Shown: positions 42,325 through 49,750 of the stretch, one piece after another
Layout: each line of letters opens with the position of its first letter
Position numbering within the stretch: position 1 is the first letter of the stretch
Assembly (NCBI RefSeq): GCF_024584805.1
Contig: NZ_CP075715.1
Coordinates: 5,076,526-5,140,525, forward strand
Source of the DNA: Streptomyces sp. FIT100
GTDB taxonomy: Bacteria; Actinomycetota; Actinomycetes; Streptomycetales; Streptomycetaceae
Direction: 5' to 3'
Length of the DNA: 64,000 nucleotides
Program-made: the position numbers and the translations under genes
Notes under the pieces: generated by a model
Told to the model about the DNA's origin: nothing
The model's input: the letters and a program-made list of their open reading frames with translations, nothing else
The model's database searches: none

Positions 42325-42903
42325 ATGAGCATTCGGCACATCCTGAAGGCCCGCAGGGGGGCGGCTGCAGTTGTGGTGACTGCCACCTTGGCCCTCACCG
42401 TGGCCGGCTGCGGCGGGGACACCGAGAAGAACCCGGAGAAGAGTACGTCGGCCAGGCCGGGCGCGGGGAACAGCGATTCCGGCCAGGTCGTCCCGGACAC
42501 GAGTACCACCCTGGCCACGGTCAAGGGGCCCAAGGACATCGACCTCGTCATCAACACCGTCAAGCGCGAGTCGGGCGGCTTCGTCACGGTCAACGGCCAG
42601 ATGAAGAACAACGGTTCGGCGGCCTTCTACGACATGTCCCCGTGGCGCGGCACCGAGCAGGAGGTCCTCGGCGGCGGCATCTCGGTCGCCGGCGCGACCC
42701 TCATCGACAAGGCCGGCAAGAAGCGCTACTACATCCTTCGCGACACCGATGGCCGCTGCCTCTGCACCTCCGGCCTCGACAAGATCGATCCGGGGAAGTC
42801 GATCCCGGTCTTCTTCCAGTTCCCGGCGCCGCCGGAGTCGACCACCGAGGTCGACTTCCAGCTGCCGACGTTCTCGACCGTCGCGGTCAAGATCTCCGGG
42901 TGA
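42325..42903 (+). CDS. Pilus-operon lipoprotein
   Basis: 192-residue exported lipoprotein with lipobox LTVAGCGG (Cys near residue 30), then a short disordered linker and a beta-rich domain of ~130 residues (VINTVKRESGGFVTVNGQMKN, FYDMSPWRGTEQ, RYYILRDTDGRCLCTSGLDKI, DFQLPTFSTVAVKISG). The fold looks like a DUF4352-type immunoglobulin-like sandwich, though I cannot name it. ATG 42325 follows AAAGGAAC at 7 nt. It lies between the TadG-like and OmpA-domain genes, suggesting a surface role in anchoring the pilus. Confidence 0.82.
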   Translation: MSIRHILKARRGAAAVVVTATLALTVAGCGGDTEKNPEKSTSARPGAGNSDSGQVVPDTSTTLATVKGPKDIDLVINTVKRESGGFVTVNGQMKNNGSAAFYDMSPWRGTEQEVLGGGISVAGATLIDKAGKKRYYILRDTDGRCLCTSGLDKIDPGKSIPVFFQFPAPPESTTEVDFQLPTFSTVAVKISG

Positions 42904-42911
42904 GCGCGACC

Positions 42912-43571
42912 ATGAACACCACTCGAATGCGCATGCCATCCCGCCTCGTCCTGAGCGCCGTCGCTGCCACGGTCGCGTTCACGGGCGCGAGCGTCCTGAC
43001 GGCTGGCCACGCCCATGCCGACGAGACACCGAGCGTCCCGCCCGGCACCGAAGCCTCGGCGGAGCCCCCCGTGGAGGTCGACGCCAGCTCTCCCGGGCTG
43101 AAGATGGTGGACGGAGCCACCCTCGCACCCGCGAAGGTGCTGGACATCAAATCCGTCGTCGAGTCCCAAGGCGGCGAGGAGCGCCGTGAGGACTCCAACG
43201 AGACCGTGAAGTTCGCCCTCCAGGCCGAAGTCCTCTTCGGCAAGGACAGCGCGAAGCTCTCCACCGCGGCGAATGCCCGTATCGCGGCGATCGCCGAGGA
43301 GGTCAAGAAGCAGGACGCCAAGCGGGTCCGAGTCTTCGGCTTCACCGACAACCTCGGTTCCTCGGCACACGGCGACGTGCTGTCCAAGCAGCGCGCCGAC
43401 GCCGTGCACAAGGTGCTGCAGCAGGAGCTGAGCGCGGCGGGGATCACCTTCGAGATCCGCGGCTACGGCGAGCAGTACCCGATCGCCGACAACAGCTCCG
43501 AGGAAGGCCGCAAGAAGAACCGCCGGGTGGAGGTCTCCTTCCCGCGCGGCGGGGGCGGCTCCGAGGGCTGA
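42912..43571 (+). CDS. Secreted OmpA-domain protein
   Basis: 219-residue protein with a signal peptide (to ~residue 40, AGHAHADE), a short variable region and a C-terminal OmpA/MotB peptidoglycan-binding domain (~105-210): VLFGKDSAKLSTAANARI, RVFGFTDNLGSSAHGDVLSKQRA and GYGEQYPIADNSSEEGRKKNRRVEV, with the peptidoglycan-contacting Asp and Arg visible. In a Gram-positive with no outer membrane it probably binds peptidoglycan near the pilus. ATG 42912 is preferred over GTG 42900. It is the last gene of the flp operon; a perfect 18-bp hairpin follows. Confidence 0.9.
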   Translation: MNTTRMRMPSRLVLSAVAATVAFTGASVLTAGHAHADETPSVPPGTEASAEPPVEVDASSPGLKMVDGATLAPAKVLDIKSVVESQGGEERREDSNETVKFALQAEVLFGKDSAKLSTAANARIAAIAEEVKKQDAKRVRVFGFTDNLGSSAHGDVLSKQRADAVHKVLQQELSAAGITFEIRGYGEQYPIADNSSEEGRKKNRRVEVSFPRGGGGSEG

Positions 43572-43583
43572 CGCCCAGGATTG

Positions 43584-43620
43584 GGGCCCGGTGGCGCGAC
43601 CCGGTCGCGCCACCGGGCCC
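43584..43620 (+). terminator. Strong terminator of the flp operon
   Basis: GGGCCCGGTGGCGCGACC (43584-43601) and GGTCGCGCCACCGGGCCC (43603-43620) are perfect 18-bp arms around a single C, followed by TTGCC. It lies 12 nt past the OmpA-domain stop. Confidence 0.85.
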
Positions 43621-43714
43621 TTGCCGTTGCCGGCCGTCCGGCCGTCCTGGCGTCCTGGCGTCCTCGCGCCCCTGGCCGTCCTGACGGTCCACGGGCCCCG
43701 TCAGGTCACCGCCC

Positions 43715-44164
43715 TCACACCCACCCCCGCACCGCCACGAACCCGTACAGCAGCCCCAGCGCGAACACCCCAAGACCCGCCGCGAACGCCGCAGGCAGCA
43801 GCACCGGGCCCCAGGCGCCCGGGCCTGCCACCGTGGCGTGGGTGGACGGGGCGGCCGGGTCGTAGGAGACGCGGACCGGGGCGCCCGGCTGGAAGCCGAA
43901 GGGGCCGGGGGCGGTGTCCGTGAACTCGATGTCGCGGCCGTCGGGGGTGCGGAAGGTGAAGACGTACTCGGTGGCGTAGCGGTTCTCCATGCCCGGGCCG
44001 CGGTCGACCGTGCGGCGTTCGGCGCAGCGGCCCTCGGTGTGCTCGCCGTGGCGGACGAGCCGGAGCACGCGGTGCAGCCGGAGGGCGGAGCGGACCGCGA
44101 AGGCGCCGAAGAGGAGGCCGAGGAGGAGCAGGAGCGTGGCTCCGCCGCCGGGAAGGATCTGCAT
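43715..44164 (-). CDS. DUF3592-like membrane protein
   Basis: 149-residue protein with a membrane helix at each end (~8-28 and ~118-142) and a soluble domain between (TEGRCAERRTVDRGPG, EYVFTFRTPDGRDIEFTDT, GAPVRVSYDPAAPSTHA), the layout and motif of DUF3592. It is the third gene of a leftward operon below the 677-residue pilin hybrid and a lipoprotein, 13 nt from the latter. Function unknown. If the hybrid protein is an effector, this could be part of its self-protection set, but nothing in the sequence shows that. Confidence 0.78.
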   Translation of the reverse strand: MQILPGGGATLLLLLGLLFGAFAVRSALRLHRVLRLVRHGEHTEGRCAERRTVDRGPGMENRYATEYVFTFRTPDGRDIEFTDTAPGPFGFQPGAPVRVSYDPAAPSTHATVAGPGAWGPVLLPAAFAAGLGVFALGLLYGFVAVRGWV

Positions 44165-44177
44165 GATGCCGCTGCCT

Positions 44178-44759
44178 CTACTTGACGGTGATCGACTCCA
44201 CGAACGTATCGAGTTCGTCCTCGCTGAGGGAGCCCTTCACGGCGTTGATCCGTACGAGGAAGGGCACGCCCTTCGAGTCGACGCCCGCGACCATGACCCC
44301 GGTCATGCGGGTGCCCTTCTCGGGGGTGCGCTCCTCGCCGCTCGACGTGAACTCGTAGTCGATACGGCGCGCCTGCCGGGCGCTGTCCTCGCCGCCGAGG
44401 CGTACGTCGCTGCTGTCCTGCCGGGTGGCCCCGATGCCGATGACCGCGCCGGCGGCCGTCGCGGCCTCCTCGGCGTCGTCGACGCCCGTCGCGAAGTCCA
44501 GCTGGACGGAGACCATGCCGGTGCGCAGCCCGCCCTCCTCCTTGAGCGCGACGGCGGCGTTGTGCTTGCTGCGCTCGGCGGCGGGCTGTTCCGCGTAGCC
44601 GTCGTCCTCTGGGTAGCCGACGGAGAGGCTCCTGGTGTCGAGCGTGCCCCAGCCGTCAGGGAGGGCCGCGGCGTCCGCGCCGCCGCCGCAGCCGGTCAGC
44701 AGGGTCGCGGTGAGGGCGGCGGCCGCCACTGCGCCGCTCAGCGTCCGAAGGTGCGTCAT
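44178..44759 (-). CDS. Lipoprotein downstream of the pilin hybrid
   Basis: 193-residue exported lipoprotein with lipobox ATLLTGCGG (Cys near residue 24). The mature domain, with WGTLDTRSLSVGYPEDDGY, GMVSVQLDFATGVDDAEE and a C-terminal LVRINAVKGSLSEDELDTFV then ESITVK, resembles the single-domain cell-surface lipoproteins that end in a FVESI-type helix. It is 13 nt downstream of the 677-residue hybrid gene, so the two are co-expressed. Its partner is likely the hybrid or the pilus. No enzymatic motif is seen. Confidence 0.82.
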   Translation of the reverse strand: MTHLRTLSGAVAAAALTATLLTGCGGGADAAALPDGWGTLDTRSLSVGYPEDDGYAEQPAAERSKHNAAVALKEEGGLRTGMVSVQLDFATGVDDAEEAATAAGAVIGIGATRQDSSDVRLGGEDSARQARRIDYEFTSSGEERTPEKGTRMTGVMVAGVDSKGVPFLVRINAVKGSLSEDELDTFVESITVK

Positions 44760-44772
44760 CGTCCTTACGTCC

Positions 44773-46806
44773 TTACTTCGCGCAGTAGCTGTAGGGCAGG
44801 GAAGTGCGCTTGTCGCCCTGCGGGGCGCCGAGGAACCTGGCGTTCGTGAGCGTCTCCTTCTTCTGCTCGCTCGACACGGAGAACCCGAGGCTCATACCCA
44901 GCGAGACCTCGAAGCCGAACTCCTGGGCGTCGATCTCCCCGTGGTAGTCGAGGGTGCTCGACAGACCGTCCTGGAACATCAGCTGATCGAAGGGGTCGTT
45001 CCCCTCCGGCTTCTGCTCAAGCGACTTGTCGCCGAACATGTACTCGAACGGTGCGGTGTTGTTCCCCGACCCGTCGAGCCACTGCTCTGCGACGGCACGC
45101 TTGTCCTCGGTCATCTGGTCGGTCTCCTTGCCGAAGACGATCGAGTTGGTCTGCACCTCGATGCCGGTCGGCCCGGAGGAGTCCGTCACGCCGCCCTTGC
45201 CGCCCCGCTTCTCGTCCTTCTTCTTCCCGTTGTCGCCGCCGACCTCGGTCTTGTCGGAGGTCTGCGTCCCCTCGAACGTCTTCGTCATGTCGATACGGAC
45301 CAGCTTGCCGGTCTTCTGATCGCGCGTGACCGTGATCGCGCCGGTGTACGAGTCCTTCGCCCCGGCCGTGCCGCCGAGCGGACCGGCCTCACCGCTCACC
45401 TTGCCCTCGATCTCGAGCTTGGCGGTGTACGTGTACGACTCGTTGCCGTTCACGTCGTCCTTGGTGATGGTCACATCGGGCGAGAACTTGGCCTTGCCGC
45501 CGAGCTTGGCCCCGAGCCTGGTGTCGTCACCGGCCTTGATGCCGAGGCCGCCGTCCGCCTGGGCGTAGAGGCCGATGGTCGAGTAGGAGATCTTCTTGTC
45601 GCCGATCTGCCTCTCGATGGCCTCCTTCTTCTCGGCCCACTCCTTCGCCGCGTACCAGTTGCCGCCTCCGTACGCGCCGCTGTGGGTCATCGAGGTCTCC
45701 CACATCTTCATCTCCTCGATGTCCTCGCGCATCCGCTCGGCGTCCGCCTCGCTCTTGAAGACCCAGGTGTCGCCGTTCGTCACCTTGATCCCGCCGCCGA
45801 GGTCCACATCGGCCTTGCCGAGCTTGCCCAGCTTGACACCGGGTGTGCTCGCGTTGACCCCCGCCGACGCGGCGTCGGTGAACGTCATGTAGACGAGCTT
45901 GTCGTCGCCGTCGACCTTGCCGTCACCGTTCACATCGGTGTTCGCCTGGGAGACCTTCTGCTGGAAGCCGTACTCCTCGCCCCACTCGAACCAGCCGATC
46001 TTCACCTTGCCGCCCGCCGTGTCCGAAATGCTCGACACCTGGCAGAGCTTCGGCTCGTAGTCCGCGTCGGTCTTGGGCCTCGCGGTGCCGTCGGGGCCGG
46101 TGACGCAGTTCCCGCCGCCCGAGCCGGTGAGGGACGCGATGGCGCACTGGATACGGGCACCGACGCGGCCGCCGATGCCGGCGGCGGAGACCGCGAGGAT
46201 CACGGCGACGACCACGACGACGACGCCGAGGTACTCCAGGGCGGTGGCACCGTGGTCGCGCCAGGTGTACGGGTACGCCGCCGGGGTGCGGTTGTCCCCT
46301 CCGCGCCCTTCCAGCAGCCGGTCCAGGGCGATGCCGATCGCCGCGCCGGTGGCGAGGGCCACGACGGGCATGAGGAGGCCCTCGGTCGACAGGAAGCGCC
46401 AGGAGACGGCGTAGCCGTAGCCGAGCGCGGCGAGGGGCACGGTGAGCGTGGCGAACAGCCGGACCGGGCGGGAGTCGCGCTGCGGTTCGGGAAGGACGCG
46501 GGCGGCGACCAGGACGGTCAGTACGGTGGTCACGATGCCGGGGACGTGGAGCAACGCCAGCCGCCACCCGAAGACTTCGAGCCGGTCGGTGGTGGCGAGG
46601 GGCTCGAGCAGGGCCTTGGCGAAGAGCAGTCCGCAGGCGAAGTACACGATGACGGCCGCCGCCCAGCTGCGTATCAGCGCGAAGAACAGCTCCGAGCCGC
46701 CCCCCGGGCCGTGCCGCCCCGGGGGGCCGTACCCGCCGCGCCCGTACCCGCGACCGTACCCGCGTCCGCGTCCGCGTCCGCTGCCCCATGCCCCGCCACC
46801 GCTCAC
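44773..46806 (-). CDS. Membrane/Flp-pilin hybrid with large extracytoplasmic domain
   Basis: 677-residue protein with no full-length family I know. Order: Arg/Gly/Tyr repeat head (~5-40), four membrane helices (~42-165), a cytoplasmic link, the prepilin motif HGATALEYLG (Gly186, Glu191 at +5) with hydrophobic helix, then ~470 extracytoplasmic residues. The latter include a dockerin-like calcium loop DVNGDGKVDGDD, Gly/Lys-rich beta repeats and a C-terminal end LPYSYCAK. GTG 46806 has AGAGG 8 nt upstream; GTG 46815 is an alternative. Expressed from the shared element on the minus strand. Possible effector or tip protein. Confidence 0.75.
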   Translation of the reverse strand: MSGGGAWGSGRGRGRGYGRGYGRGGYGPPGRHGPGGGSELFFALIRSWAAAVIVYFACGLLFAKALLEPLATTDRLEVFGWRLALLHVPGIVTTVLTVLVAARVLPEPQRDSRPVRLFATLTVPLAALGYGYAVSWRFLSTEGLLMPVVALATGAAIGIALDRLLEGRGGDNRTPAAYPYTWRDHGATALEYLGVVVVVVAVILAVSAAGIGGRVGARIQCAIASLTGSGGGNCVTGPDGTARPKTDADYEPKLCQVSSISDTAGGKVKIGWFEWGEEYGFQQKVSQANTDVNGDGKVDGDDKLVYMTFTDAASAGVNASTPGVKLGKLGKADVDLGGGIKVTNGDTWVFKSEADAERMREDIEEMKMWETSMTHSGAYGGGNWYAAKEWAEKKEAIERQIGDKKISYSTIGLYAQADGGLGIKAGDDTRLGAKLGGKAKFSPDVTITKDDVNGNESYTYTAKLEIEGKVSGEAGPLGGTAGAKDSYTGAITVTRDQKTGKLVRIDMTKTFEGTQTSDKTEVGGDNGKKKDEKRGGKGGVTDSSGPTGIEVQTNSIVFGKETDQMTEDKRAVAEQWLDGSGNNTAPFEYMFGDKSLEQKPEGNDPFDQLMFQDGLSSTLDYHGEIDAQEFGFEVSLGMSLGFSVSSEQKKETLTNARFLGAPQGDKRTSLPYSYCAK

Positions 46807-46869
46807 GGCCCTCACCTCTTCCGTCTCCGTAGCCCTCGCTGCCCGTCCGCGCTGCCTGCGCGCGGCGTG

Positions 46870-46917
46870 AGCGTACGAGCGGACGGCACCCTCTGACGTG
46901 GGTCCACGGCCCCAATC
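46870..46917 (-). promoter_or_regulatory. Shared Tad-regulon promoter, pilin-hybrid copy
   Basis: On the minus strand: element GATTGGGGCCGTGGACCCA (46917-46899), 23-nt spacer, -10 box TACGCT (46875-46870). It drives the 677-residue hybrid gene with a leader of about 55 nt. It is divergent from the toxin 1 promoter, 59 bp away. Confidence 0.72.
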
Positions 46918-46975
46918 CCGGGCCCATCGATGACGGAACCCCAACTGCCCTGTCCCACAGCGGAATCTGGGACCG

Positions 46976-47024
46976 AAAGTGGGCCCTCGGGCCCACGACC
47001 CCTGGTGCGGAGGCGGGTTAGCTT
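46976..47024 (+). promoter_or_regulatory. Shared Tad-regulon promoter, toxin 1 copy
   Basis: Element AAAGTGGGCCCTCGGGCCCA (46976-46995), 23-nt spacer, -10 box TAGCTT (47019-47024). The ATG lies 7 nt after the -10 box, so the toxin mRNA is probably leaderless. Confidence 0.75.
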
Positions 47025-47031
47025 CGCGGGT

Positions 47032-48714
47032 ATGTCTGCTACGGGGGTTGCTCGGCGCGTACGACGGCGGATTCACGGGGTGATGCCTCGTACCGGGGTG
47101 CGGTTGTTGGGGCTTCGGTGTCGTGGGGGTCGTGGGGATCGTGGTCAGGGTGCGTTGGAGTACCTGGGTCTTGTGTTGGTGGTTGTGGCGATCGTCGGTG
47201 CGTTGGTGGCGACGGGGGTCGGTGCGGAGCTGACGCGGAAGATCGTGGCGCAGGTGGAGTGCATCGGTGGCGGTTCGTGCGAGAGCGGTGACGGTGGGGA
47301 TCCCCGGGCCGATGACGCTGGTGATGGGCGGCCTGTCTCCGACGATGACGGCGGTGGCGATGGCGATGGCGCTGATACGCGGAAGTCTCCGGAGCAGTTG
47401 GAGTACGAGAAGGCGTTGAAGGAGCTTCAGGAGGCGCAGGCGGCGGAGAGGTCGGATTCCGATAAGGCGAAGGAGGCGGCCAAGGAGCTGGCCAAGATCC
47501 TTGCTGATGAGTTGGGGATCACTGATGCGTTCAAGTGCATTACCGAGGGGGATATGGGGGCGTGCACGGAGACGCTCATCAATATTCTGACGAGTTTGAT
47601 CGGTGGTGCGGTCGGGAAGCTGGCGGCGAAGTACGGGGCGCCGTGGAAGTGGAAGAAGGCGTATGAGCTCATTCAGAAGCTCAAGAAGCACGGCGGTGAT
47701 CTGTACGACGGCCTGACCGGGCTCATCAAGAACCGCAAACGTGTAAAGGACGCCGAGAAGGCGCTCGACGACGCGAAGAAGAAGTACGACCCCGACAAGC
47801 AGAAGCCGGACGAGAAGAAGCCCGAGGACAAGCCGGCGACCTGCCCGGTCAGCCACAGCTTCCCCCCTGGTACGCGGGCCCTGCTGGCCGGTGGCCTGTC
47901 CGTCCCGATCGAGTCGATCCGCATCGGCGACCAGGTCGTCGCCACCGAACCGGTCAGCGGGCTGACGACCCTGCGCACGGTGACACGTACCTTCACCACG
48001 TACGACGACAAGGACTTCACCCGGCTGAGCACGGGTGCGGGTACGGTCACCGCGACGGATACGCACCCCTTCTGGCTCACCGACGAGGGCCGCTGGGCCG
48101 ACGCCGGAGAGATCGAGCCCGGAGACAGCCTGCGCCTGCTCGGCGGCGCCCCGCTCAAGGTCACGTCCGTGACCCGATTCACGCAGCGGCAGACCACACA
48201 CGACCTGGAAGTCGGTGGTCTCCACTCGTACTACGTGGGCTTCGGCCCGGCCTACGCGCTCGTGCACAACAACGAGTGCGAGTGGCCCGCGGGCGACAAC
48301 GTGAAGGGTCCCGCCGCCGGCAAGGTCCTCAAGCGGCCGCACTGGAGGCACACCGTCAAGGGCGCGGCGAAGGGGGAGGTGAAGGAGAAGAACACCGTCA
48401 TCCTGGAGGAGACACGCGCCAAGGTCGACGAGGACATCAAGGCCATCGCCGAGGGCAGGGCCGAGCTCCTCCCGGACGGCAACACCTACCGCGTCAACGG
48501 TCGCACGTACGAGGTGAAGGGCAACGGTACGGTTTTCCCGAAGGACGGCCCCGGCTTCGTCAATCTCGACCGTCACGAGTACGCGGCGCTGCAGCTGATC
48601 GCCAAGGGGGACCCGGGTTCCCTCAAGCAGTTGGAGATGAACCCGAGGTTCAAGAACAACCCCGCGGCCGTCGCCAAGGCCAGGGCGGTCTGGGAAGGAA
48701 CGTACAAAGAGTGA
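47032..48714 (+). CDS. Polymorphic toxin 1: Flp-type prepilin head, HINT domain, unknown C-terminal toxin
   Basis: 560-residue protein. Residues 1-38 are a basic leader; the prepilin motif RGQGALEYLG (Gly38, Glu43 at +5) and hydrophobic helix follow; then an acidic linker (~80-115), a Lys/Glu helical module (KLAAKYGAPWKWKKAYELI) and a pretoxin HINT domain (~268-416: C..HSFPPGTRALL, TATDTHPFWL, ALVHNN). The last ~145 residues, after the expected Asn cleavage point, are the toxin (HWRHTVKGAAKGEVKEKNT, GRTYEVKGNGTVFP, NLDRHEYAALQLI), family unknown. ATG 47032 is leaderless. The coupled next gene is the presumed immunity protein. Confidence 0.88.
   Translation: MSATGVARRVRRRIHGVMPRTGVRLLGLRCRGGRGDRGQGALEYLGLVLVVVAIVGALVATGVGAELTRKIVAQVECIGGGSCESGDGGDPRADDAGDGRPVSDDDGGGDGDGADTRKSPEQLEYEKALKELQEAQAAERSDSDKAKEAAKELAKILADELGITDAFKCITEGDMGACTETLINILTSLIGGAVGKLAAKYGAPWKWKKAYELIQKLKKHGGDLYDGLTGLIKNRKRVKDAEKALDDAKKKYDPDKQKPDEKKPEDKPATCPVSHSFPPGTRALLAGGLSVPIESIRIGDQVVATEPVSGLTTLRTVTRTFTTYDDKDFTRLSTGAGTVTATDTHPFWLTDEGRWADAGEIEPGDSLRLLGGAPLKVTSVTRFTQRQTTHDLEVGGLHSYYVGFGPAYALVHNNECEWPAGDNVKGPAAGKVLKRPHWRHTVKGAAKGEVKEKNTVILEETRAKVDEDIKAIAEGRAELLPDGNTYRVNGRTYEVKGNGTVFPKDGPGFVNLDRHEYAALQLIAKGDPGSLKQLEMNPRFKNNPAAVAKARAVWEGTYKE
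47081..47741 (+). repeat. Duplicated toxin head module, copy 1
   Basis: Nearly identical to 51933-52599. It encodes the prepilin segment, hydrophobic helix and helical module of both toxins. The only clear differences are substitutions and small in-frame indels in the acidic linker. Identity stops abruptly at CGCAAACG, before the HINT domains diverge. Confidence 0.92.
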
Positions 48715-49547
48715 TCGCGAACCTGTTGACCAGCCGGCGCTTCGAGTCGTCCGCGCTCGCCGCAGCGCTCGCGGATGTGGTCGGAGTGCCGGCGGACCAG
48801 GTGGACGTCTGTCACGCGGACGCCGACCAGGAGCACCGCGAGTGGGAGGCTGCCGTCCTGTGCACGTACCACTACGTGCGCGGTGACGTCGTGATGAGCC
48901 TCGATGTCCAGGTGCGGGACGACGTCGACGGCCCGGCGGGTGAGGCCGAGCTGGCAGCGGCCTTCGCCGAGCGGACGGGGGCGGGGGTGGTCTACCCGGA
49001 CGACCGGATCGATCCGGAGACCTTCTGGCTGGCGGACCCCGGCGGCACGGTGACCCGTGCCCGGCTGGTCGCCTCGGAGGATGCGTACGACGGGGAGCAT
49101 GAGCCACCGAGGTACACCGTCGATGCGGTCGAGGCGCCGTCGACGGCCTTTCCCGACGCCGAGGTGACCCCGCTCGCCGAGATCCTGCGCGAGGTGCCGA
49201 TCCCCACCCCGGTCGCCGCCGCGGTCGGTCTCGACACGCCAGCTGCGGTGTCGCTGACGATCTGGGAGCGGATGGTGCAGCGGATGGCCGGGGACTGGCC
49301 GCCGTCCGGCCGTTATCTGCCCGAGCTGTACGCCGAGGACATCGCGGCGCGGGATCACCTTGAGCGGGAGACCGCCGCAAGCCCGGAGCAGGAGCGCGAG
49401 GTGCTGCTGGCCGCTACCGCCGAGGTCGACTCACTCTTCCGCAGCCTCACGGAGGAGGGCCCGGGAGCGGCATCGGCCGGTGTCGGATGGTGGCGGTCGC
49501 GACGGCCGCGGCGGCTGCCCTGGCCGGACACGGGCAATGACGGGTGA
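48711..49547 (+). CDS. Presumed immunity protein for toxin 1
   Basis: 278-residue cytosolic acidic protein of no family I recognise. GTG 48711 overlaps the toxin stop by 4 bp (GTGA), so it is translated right after the toxin, the usual arrangement for a cognate immunity protein. It is rich in Asp/Glu (VYPDDRIDPETFWLADPGG, ASEDAYDGEHEPPRYTVDAV, RYLPELYAEDIAARDHLERE) and ends with a basic WWRSRRPRRLPWPD tail. The first ~110 residues resemble a small alpha/beta immunity fold, with an added C-terminal part. The role is inferred from position only. Confidence 0.72.
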   Translation: MIANLLTSRRFESSALAAALADVVGVPADQVDVCHADADQEHREWEAAVLCTYHYVRGDVVMSLDVQVRDDVDGPAGEAELAAAFAERTGAGVVYPDDRIDPETFWLADPGGTVTRARLVASEDAYDGEHEPPRYTVDAVEAPSTAFPDAEVTPLAEILREVPIPTPVAAAVGLDTPAAVSLTIWERMVQRMAGDWPPSGRYLPELYAEDIAARDHLERETAASPEQEREVLLAATAEVDSLFRSLTEEGPGAASAGVGWWRSRRPRRLPWPDTGNDG

Positions 49548-49719
49548 TCTTGCCGGTGCTGAGCAGCCGGTGCGACGGGACGGAGCCGTGAACGACATCC
49601 GGGCCCGCACGGAGGACGACGGCGGCGCCCTGACGGGCGGGCTCACCCGGTCGGGGACGGCGGTCAGGGACCGCGGCTGGTGGTGGCTTCGCCGCCCGGT
49701 CCGGGTGCCCTGGAAGTAG
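49537..49719 (+). pseudogene. Short frame, possible relic of an immunity-gene tail
   Basis: A 60-codon frame overlaps the end of the immunity gene by 11 bp. Its own end, GWWWLRRPVRVPWK, resembles the WWRSRRPRRLPWPD tail just upstream, as if the immunity-gene 3' end had been duplicated or recombined. No ribosome binding site of its own is clear. It may be a remnant rather than a gene. Confidence 0.3.
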
Positions 49720-49750
49720 GGCTCCGGGCGGCGCGGCCATAATCGAGCGC

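Noticed and set aside
44773..49380. A single 1535-codon open frame on the minus strand
   Set aside because: Only the part from about 46806 down has protein-like composition, a ribosome binding site and domains. The upstream half is the antisense of the toxin 1 and immunity genes, open only because of high GC.
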